Shown here: positions 7,821 to 10,701 of the stretch, one piece after another
Layout of the letters: every line of letters begins with the position of its first letter
How positions within the stretch are numbered: the stretch's first letter is position 1
NCBI GenBank assembly: GCA_036641735.1
Contig: JAVWEG010000067.1
Span: 1 to 10,701 of the forward strand
Reading direction: 5' to 3'
Source of the DNA: JAGPHI01 sp036641735
GTDB lineage: Bacteria; Bacillota; Clostridia; Oscillospirales; Ruminococcaceae
Length of the DNA stretch: 10,701 nucleotides
Translations under genes and position numbers: made by a program
Notes under the pieces: model-generated
The model's database searches: none
What the model saw: the letters and a program-made list of their open reading frames with translations, nothing else
Told to the model about the DNA's origin: nothing

Positions 7821-8270
7821 ATGGCTATTAACGCCTATCCATTCAAAAAATACAATTACCGTCTGGAAATAGACAGTATTGACGTTGCTGCATTTTCCGA
7901 AGTAAGCGGATTTGACGCATCAGTAGATGTTATCGAGTATAGAGAGGGCACAGAGCCTATCAATTCCCCACGTAAAATGCCGGGTATGACGAAATACGGC
8001 AACGTTACACTAAAATGGGGTATGTGTGAAAATATGTCGTTTTACGAGTGGGTTTCAGGAATATCCAATGGCACTAAGGCTACCGCCGAGGATCGCGTAG
8101 AGGATATCAGCATTTATTTGCAGGACGATGCTCATAACGACATTGCAAGCTGGACATTAGTAAATGCGTGGCCTTGCAAATACACAGCACCTGATTTTAA
8201 CGCAACCTCCAGTGAAATTGCTTTTGAAAGCGTAGAGCTTGCATTTGAAGAAATGCGTCGTAATCAATAA
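7821..8270 (+). CDS. Tail tube protein 1 (T4 gp19-like)
   Basis: A 149-residue tube subunit, the usual size for this family. Hexameric rings stack into the inner tube that the sheath propels. The start MAINAYPFKKYNYRLEID, the FSEVSGFDASVDVIEYREGTEP stretch, KYGNVTLKWG and the closing SSEIAFESVELAFEEM are the hallmark pattern of Pvc1/Pvc5 and T4 gp19-like tubes. ATG 7821 follows AGG at 7810-7812, with AAAGG slightly further up. It is isolated by hairpins on both sides (7733-7784 and 8286-8328), which would suit separate control of a protein needed in many copies. It is a paralog of the protein at 8902-9396; this one is probably the main tube, the other the ring nearest the baseplate, as for Pvc1 and Pvc5. 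Confidence 0.95.
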   Translation: MAINAYPFKKYNYRLEIDSIDVAAFSEVSGFDASVDVIEYREGTEPINSPRKMPGMTKYGNVTLKWGMCENMSFYEWVSGISNGTKATAEDRVEDISIYLQDDAHNDIASWTLVNAWPCKYTAPDFNATSSEIAFESVELAFEEMRRNQ

Positions 8271-8285
8271 TTAATATTACCGTGC

Positions 8286-8328
8286 CGCGCGAAAGGCAAG
8301 GTTTGATAAAGGCATTGCCTTTCGCGCG
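8286..8328 (+). promoter_or_regulatory. Perfect 14-bp inverted repeat after the tube 1 gene
   Basis: CGCGCGAAAGGCAA at 8286-8299 is exactly complementary to TTGCCTTTCGCGCG at 8315-8328, with a 15-base loop. The bases after it (CTCATTTATTTGG) form only a broken T-run. It may be a leaky terminator or a 3'-stabilising stem that keeps tube 1 message more abundant than the genes downstream. It lies 15 bases after the tube stop codon. Confidence 0.7.
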
Positions 8329-8352
8329 CTCATTTATTTGGAGGATTTTTAT

Positions 8353-8724
8353 ATGGAAGATTTTGCAACGGAATTTGAATTTGACCTTCCGCGCGGATAT
8401 ATAGATGCCGCCGGTACTTTGCATAAGCACGGAGTAATGCGCCTTGCCACGGCAGCAGACGAGGTATTGCCGCTGCGCGATCCGCGTGTAGTACAAAACC
8501 CCGGATATCTTACTATTATTTTATTATCACGAGTAATAGTATCACTTGGCTCTGTGCCAAAGATGGATCCGCGCATTGTGGAAAAGTTTTTCTCCACAGA
8601 CCTTGCGTTTTTACAAGCAATGTATCAGCAGATTAACGCAGTAGAGCCAATGGAAAACATTTGTGCTTGCCCTGAATGTGGGCATCAGTTTAATCAGCCA
8701 ATAAATTTTACGTCAGCGGAATAG
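8353..8724 (+). CDS. Small tail assembly / baseplate-type protein with Cys cluster
   Basis: A 123-residue protein. ATG 8353 is preceded by GGAGG at 8340-8344; the in-frame TTG at 8338 sits at that site and is unlikely. It opens acidic and aromatic (MEDFATEFEFDLPRGYIDAAGTLHKHG), then RLATAADEVLPLRDPRV, then helical segments (LTIILLSRVIVSLGSVPKMDP, FFSTDLAFLQAMYQQINAVEP). This pattern resembles small phage tail-assembly or T4 gp51-like baseplate proteins reported in CIS loci. The C-terminus holds CACPECGH (CxCxxCxH), a possible small zinc site. It lies between the two tube genes, the place phage tails keep the assembly chaperone. Its last codons include an A_AAT_TTT heptamer that could feed a -1 shift into the next frame. 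The exact family is uncertain. Confidence 0.7.
   Translation: MEDFATEFEFDLPRGYIDAAGTLHKHGVMRLATAADEVLPLRDPRVVQNPGYLTIILLSRVIVSLGSVPKMDPRIVEKFFSTDLAFLQAMYQQINAVEPMENICACPECGHQFNQPINFTSAE
8703..8709 (+). promoter_or_regulatory. Candidate -1 ribosomal frameshift heptamer
   Basis: In the frame of the upstream gene the codons read ATA AAT TTT ACG, so A_AAT_TTT fits the X_XXY_YYZ slippery pattern. A -1 slip continues TAC GTC AGC GGA ATA GCG GTT TAC CCC, bypassing the TAG at 8722-8724 and entering the DUF6760 frame. No strong downstream stem is obvious by eye, so this is a candidate only. Confidence 0.4.
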
Positions 8725-8900
8725 CGGTTTACCCCGAGCGTGAGCTGTATAAAGAAATGTCGTTTCTTTCTTATTATTATCATTGGGATTACGAAACCGT
8801 TATGACGCTTGACCACCAAACAAGGCGAAAATTCTGCTCCGAAATATCAGCTATTCATAAGGAGCTTAACAACACGCCTAAAAATATATTTGAGGTGTGA
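8721..8900 (+). CDS. DUF6760 (Pvc6-like) small CIS protein, start unclear
   Basis: A frame too small for routine calling, yet with a clear family signature: VYPERELYKEMSFLSYYYHW, then VMTLDHQTRRKFCSEISAIH. DUF6760/Pvc6 proteins are about 55 residues with the pattern YPxxxLxxExAFxAYHFHW ... LxHxxRRxWxxEI, and occur next to the second tube gene in PVC-type loci. The product reads to TGA at 8898-8900. No ATG, GTG or TTG precedes the conserved YPE motif. The frame opens after a TAA at 8691-8693 and offers only ATA at 8721, overlapping the upstream TAG as ATAG. The first ATG (8757) would cut off the conserved N-terminus. It is therefore made from a rare ATA start, from the short ATG form, or as a -1 frameshift fusion with the upstream gene. 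Its exact job is not known to me; a small assembly or baseplate role is inferred. The start of 8721 is provisional. Confidence 0.8.
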   Translation: MAVYPERELYKEMSFLSYYYHWDYETVMTLDHQTRRKFCSEISAIHKELNNTPKNIFEV

Positions 8901-8901
8901 A

Positions 8902-9396
8902 ATGGGTAAAGGGAATAAAATTGCGCATTTGTTTTTAAACCGCAATCCGGAACCCTTACCGGGATATAAGTTTAAGGTATATATCACTATGGCTTGCTTT
9001 GGGTTTACAAAAATTACCAATCTTGAAGAAGAGGTAGGCATTACGCCTTTGCAGGAGGGCGGAGTAAACGATTATGTGCATTGCCTTGAATCGCCTGTAA
9101 CAGCAGAGCATACTTTAATTATGGAGCGCGGTGTGGTGCTAAGCACGCTTGCAGGTACATTTAAAAACCGTTTATTGGATATAGGGCAGCATATACCGGG
9201 CGATGTAACCATTACGCTACATAACAGAGACGGATTTATCGGCAGATGCTTTATGGTAAGCGGTGCGCGTGTGAAGAAAATTACTTACGATGGATTAGAC
9301 TCTATGAATGGAAACACCGTAATACAGCGTTTTGAGCTATCCTATGAAAAAATGGAAACCGTTGGCTTGCCGGGTATTCCGGATATGTTTGTGTAA
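8902..9396 (+). CDS. Tail tube protein 2 (T4 gp19-like, Pvc5-like)
   Basis: A 164-residue tube paralog. ATG 8902 follows GAGGTG at 8892-8897 inside the end of the DUF6760 frame, one base after its TGA, so the two are probably coupled. The N-terminus HLFLNRNPEPLPGYKFKVYI, then CFGFTKITNLEEEVGITPLQ, EGGVNDYVHCLESPVT, LIMERGVVL and the late FELSYEKMETVGLPG are typical of the second tube family found beside Pvc6-like proteins. In PVC and AFP such proteins form the first tube ring joining the spike and baseplate to the main tube; the same role is inferred here. It differs from tube 1 in its longer N-terminal arm and end. Confidence 0.93.
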   Translation: MGKGNKIAHLFLNRNPEPLPGYKFKVYITMACFGFTKITNLEEEVGITPLQEGGVNDYVHCLESPVTAEHTLIMERGVVLSTLAGTFKNRLLDIGQHIPGDVTITLHNRDGFIGRCFMVSGARVKKITYDGLDSMNGNTVIQRFELSYEKMETVGLPGIPDMFV

Positions 9397-9459
9397 AATA
9401 TATCGTAAATACACAACAAAATGTAGCTATCCTATGGAAAGGGAAAGGAGCGCGAAGAA

Positions 9460-10701
9460 GTGCAAATTATCACAAACACAAATTTAGCACAAAAGATTAT
9501 TTCGCGCTATACTACCTTTTTATCCATAGCTGCCGCAGGTGCAGACATTGTTTTTTTGCAGCCGCCTGTATCGGAGCCGCAAAATGCAGGCAATGTTATT
9601 AACAAGCAAATAGTACGGCATATTTACAATTGCATTGAACAAAACACGCTTTTAAGCGTAAATGTAAATTTGCAGTTTTTAAACAATATGCTGGGGCGAG
9701 CCGTGCAGCAGATAAACTCGGCAGATAGGCGCGCCTTTGAAATGACATCGCATACTATCGTGCTAAATACAATGCAAAAAGAGCGCAGTGTTTTGCTTGA
9801 TGTCAAGGCAACACAAATTGCAATGAAATCAGAAAAAATCAGAAACGAGCAATTTTACAATAATTCAATAAAAAATATACAGATATTATCAAAAACCGTA
9901 TTGAAAAACACTATGGCACAGCTCGTTAATAATACGCAAAATTATACGGATTATGAATATTTAAACACATTAAGGCAAAGCGCCGATATAACGCAAAATA
10001 ATACAAAAATGTATTTGCAAGAGCGCATTTTAAAAGACATACAAAAAGGCATAGATACAAAAGAAGAAACAAGCATTACAACCGTAAAAAACAGCAATCT
10101 TGAACAGCAGTACCATAAAACGCAAGTAAATAATTCGATACAAAACGACATAATTACATTGCAAACGCAAAATGCTCAGCCTGCGAATATTCCTTTAATA
10201 AATAAAGAAAAAGCTGATAGCGCAGGAGAAGCGGTAATTGAAAACTTCAAAAACACAGTGCAAAAGGCTCAAAAAGCCTTGAACATTATTAATAAAACGC
10301 AAAACCTTGTATCACAAACAGAAATAGAAGAAAAAACAAATTTAAATATTAATACAAGCTTTCTATCGGCACAGCAGATAAAAAACGACGAGAAAAGAAA
10401 CGACGAAAGTAATTCATCGATATATAGCGAAACGCAAAAGCTGATAATGCGAAAAGAGCAAAGCGAATTAAGTCCGCAGATATCGCAAAATGTGTATAAC
10501 AGTGAAAGCGCAATAGCACGAAATATTAATATAGTGCAAAACACAGCGCTTGTGAAAAATTTGCTTAAATCTACCGAAATTTTGCGTAACGCAAACGAAA
10601 ATACGGTGCAGCAAAATGCAAATGCAATGGATTTGAGCCTTGCACAAAATGAACGAAGCGTTGAAAATGAAACAGTACGAAATATTAATATAATGCAAAG
10701 C
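9460..10701 (+). CDS. Asn/Gln-rich repetitive protein of unknown function (3'-partial)
   Basis: An open frame of 414 codons running off the right edge. GTG 9460 is chosen for AAAGGAG at 9444-9450 (9-base spacing). I do not recognise a family. The first 130 residues look globular and helical (KIISRYTTFLSIAAAGADIV, then NKQIVRHIYNCIEQNTLLSV). The rest is low in hydrophobic cores and rich in Asn and Gln: by hand count 58 Asn and 41 Gln, about 24% together, with one Cys and no Trp. No membrane segment or signal peptide is visible. Related segments recur, RNINIVQN near residue 354 and RNINIMQ near 407, with a looser NLNIN near 295. It lies where a hub, LysM or tape-measure gene might be expected, so a flexible length-setting, scaffold or cargo-related role is possible but unproven. 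It may extend well beyond the window. Confidence 0.8.
   Translation, partial: MQIITNTNLAQKIISRYTTFLSIAAAGADIVFLQPPVSEPQNAGNVINKQIVRHIYNCIEQNTLLSVNVNLQFLNNMLGRAVQQINSADRRAFEMTSHTIVLNTMQKERSVLLDVKATQIAMKSEKIRNEQFYNNSIKNIQILSKTVLKNTMAQLVNNTQNYTDYEYLNTLRQSADITQNNTKMYLQERILKDIQKGIDTKEETSITTVKNSNLEQQYHKTQVNNSIQNDIITLQTQNAQPANIPLINKEKADSAGEAVIENFKNTVQKAQKALNIINKTQNLVSQTEIEEKTNLNINTSFLSAQQIKNDEKRNDESNSSIYSETQKLIMRKEQSELSPQISQNVYNSESAIARNINIVQNTALVKNLLKSTEILRNANENTVQQNANAMDLSLAQNERSVENETVRNINIMQS
10516..10540 (+). repeat. Direct repeat copy A in the Asn/Gln-rich gene
   Basis: This segment recurs at 10675-10699 with 2 mismatches in 25 bases. The copies are 159 bases (53 codons) apart and in the same frame, encoding ARNINIVQ and VRNINIMQ. 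Flanking residues (QNxxxSE before the motif) also partly match, so the unit is probably longer than the identical core. Confidence 0.7.
10675..10699 (+). repeat. Direct repeat copy B in the Asn/Gln-rich gene
   Basis: The second copy of the segment at 10516-10540, ending at the window edge. Further copies may lie downstream. The near-identity at DNA level over AT-rich codons suggests fairly recent tandem growth of the gene rather than only protein-level constraint. Confidence 0.7.

Noticed and set aside
8757..8900. DUF6760 starting at ATG 8757 as the main form
   Set aside because: It would drop the conserved YPERELYKE start and has only a weak ribosome site, though it cannot be excluded.
9335..9436. 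12-base duplicate AGCTATCCTATG at 9335-9346 and 9425-9436
   Set aside because: It spans the end of tube 2 and the following spacer, 90 bases apart, with weak flanking similarity; possibly a small duplication scar but too short to claim.
1..10701. CRISPR arrays, tRNA/rRNA genes, insertion sequences, attachment sites
   Set aside because: No regularly spaced repeats, tRNA-like cloverleaf, transposase motif or flanking inverted repeats were seen on reading both strands.

Overview
The window is one continuous plus-strand operon for a contractile injection system (CIS), a headless phage-tail-like machine of the eCIS / PVC / AFP / type VI subtype iv lineage. No gene on the minus strand is credible. 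Base composition looks AT-leaning by eye. Lysine and asparagine are common, Shine-Dalgarno sites are strong (GAGG, AAAGGAGG), and GTG or TTG starts are possible in places. Together with the divergence from the classic Photorhabdus and Serratia loci, this suggests a Gram-positive, Clostridia-like Firmicute, perhaps from the gut. The taxon is an inference; nothing in the window names it.

Layout. (1) Positions 3-2357: C-terminal part (776+ residues) of a membrane signalling protein with three membrane segments, an exported loop, a HAMP domain, a class III cyclase-like domain that has lost its metal-binding aspartates, and a TPR-like tail. Its reading frame is open at the left edge. (2) 2390-4180: single-pass membrane protein with about six and a half MORN repeats and a Ser-rich linker. 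(3) 4195-4782: DUF4255 / Pvc16-N tail-terminator-like protein. (4) 4829-5542: unrecognised protein, possibly beta-sandwich at its N-terminus, overlapping the next gene by 34 bases. (5) 5509-5898: DUF4280 PAAR-like spike tip. (6) 5989 (or 5959)-7707: tail sheath. (7) 7821-8270: first tail tube protein. (8) 8353-8724: small assembly or baseplate protein with a Cys cluster. (9) about 8721-8900: DUF6760 (Pvc6-like) small protein with no conventional start. (10) 8902-9396: second tail tube protein. (11) 9460 to beyond the right edge: Asn/Gln-rich protein of unknown function with internal repeats.

How they work together. Sheath, two tube paralogs, PAAR-like tip, terminator and small assembly factors build the contractile tail. 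The expected LysM hub protein, VgrG-like spike, gp25, baseplate J, tape measure and AAA+ ATPase are not in the window and presumably lie downstream. The two membrane proteins at the front of the operon suggest a machine anchored to, or triggered at, the cell membrane rather than simply released; that is inference from synteny.

The most notable non-gene signals are a perfect 8-bp hairpin between the sheath Shine-Dalgarno and its family-typical ATG, large hairpins on both sides of the first tube gene, and an in-frame A_AAT_TTT slippery heptamer just before the stop of the assembly gene. A -1 shift at that heptamer would read straight into the start-less DUF6760 frame, as in the classic phage tail-assembly chaperone frameshift.
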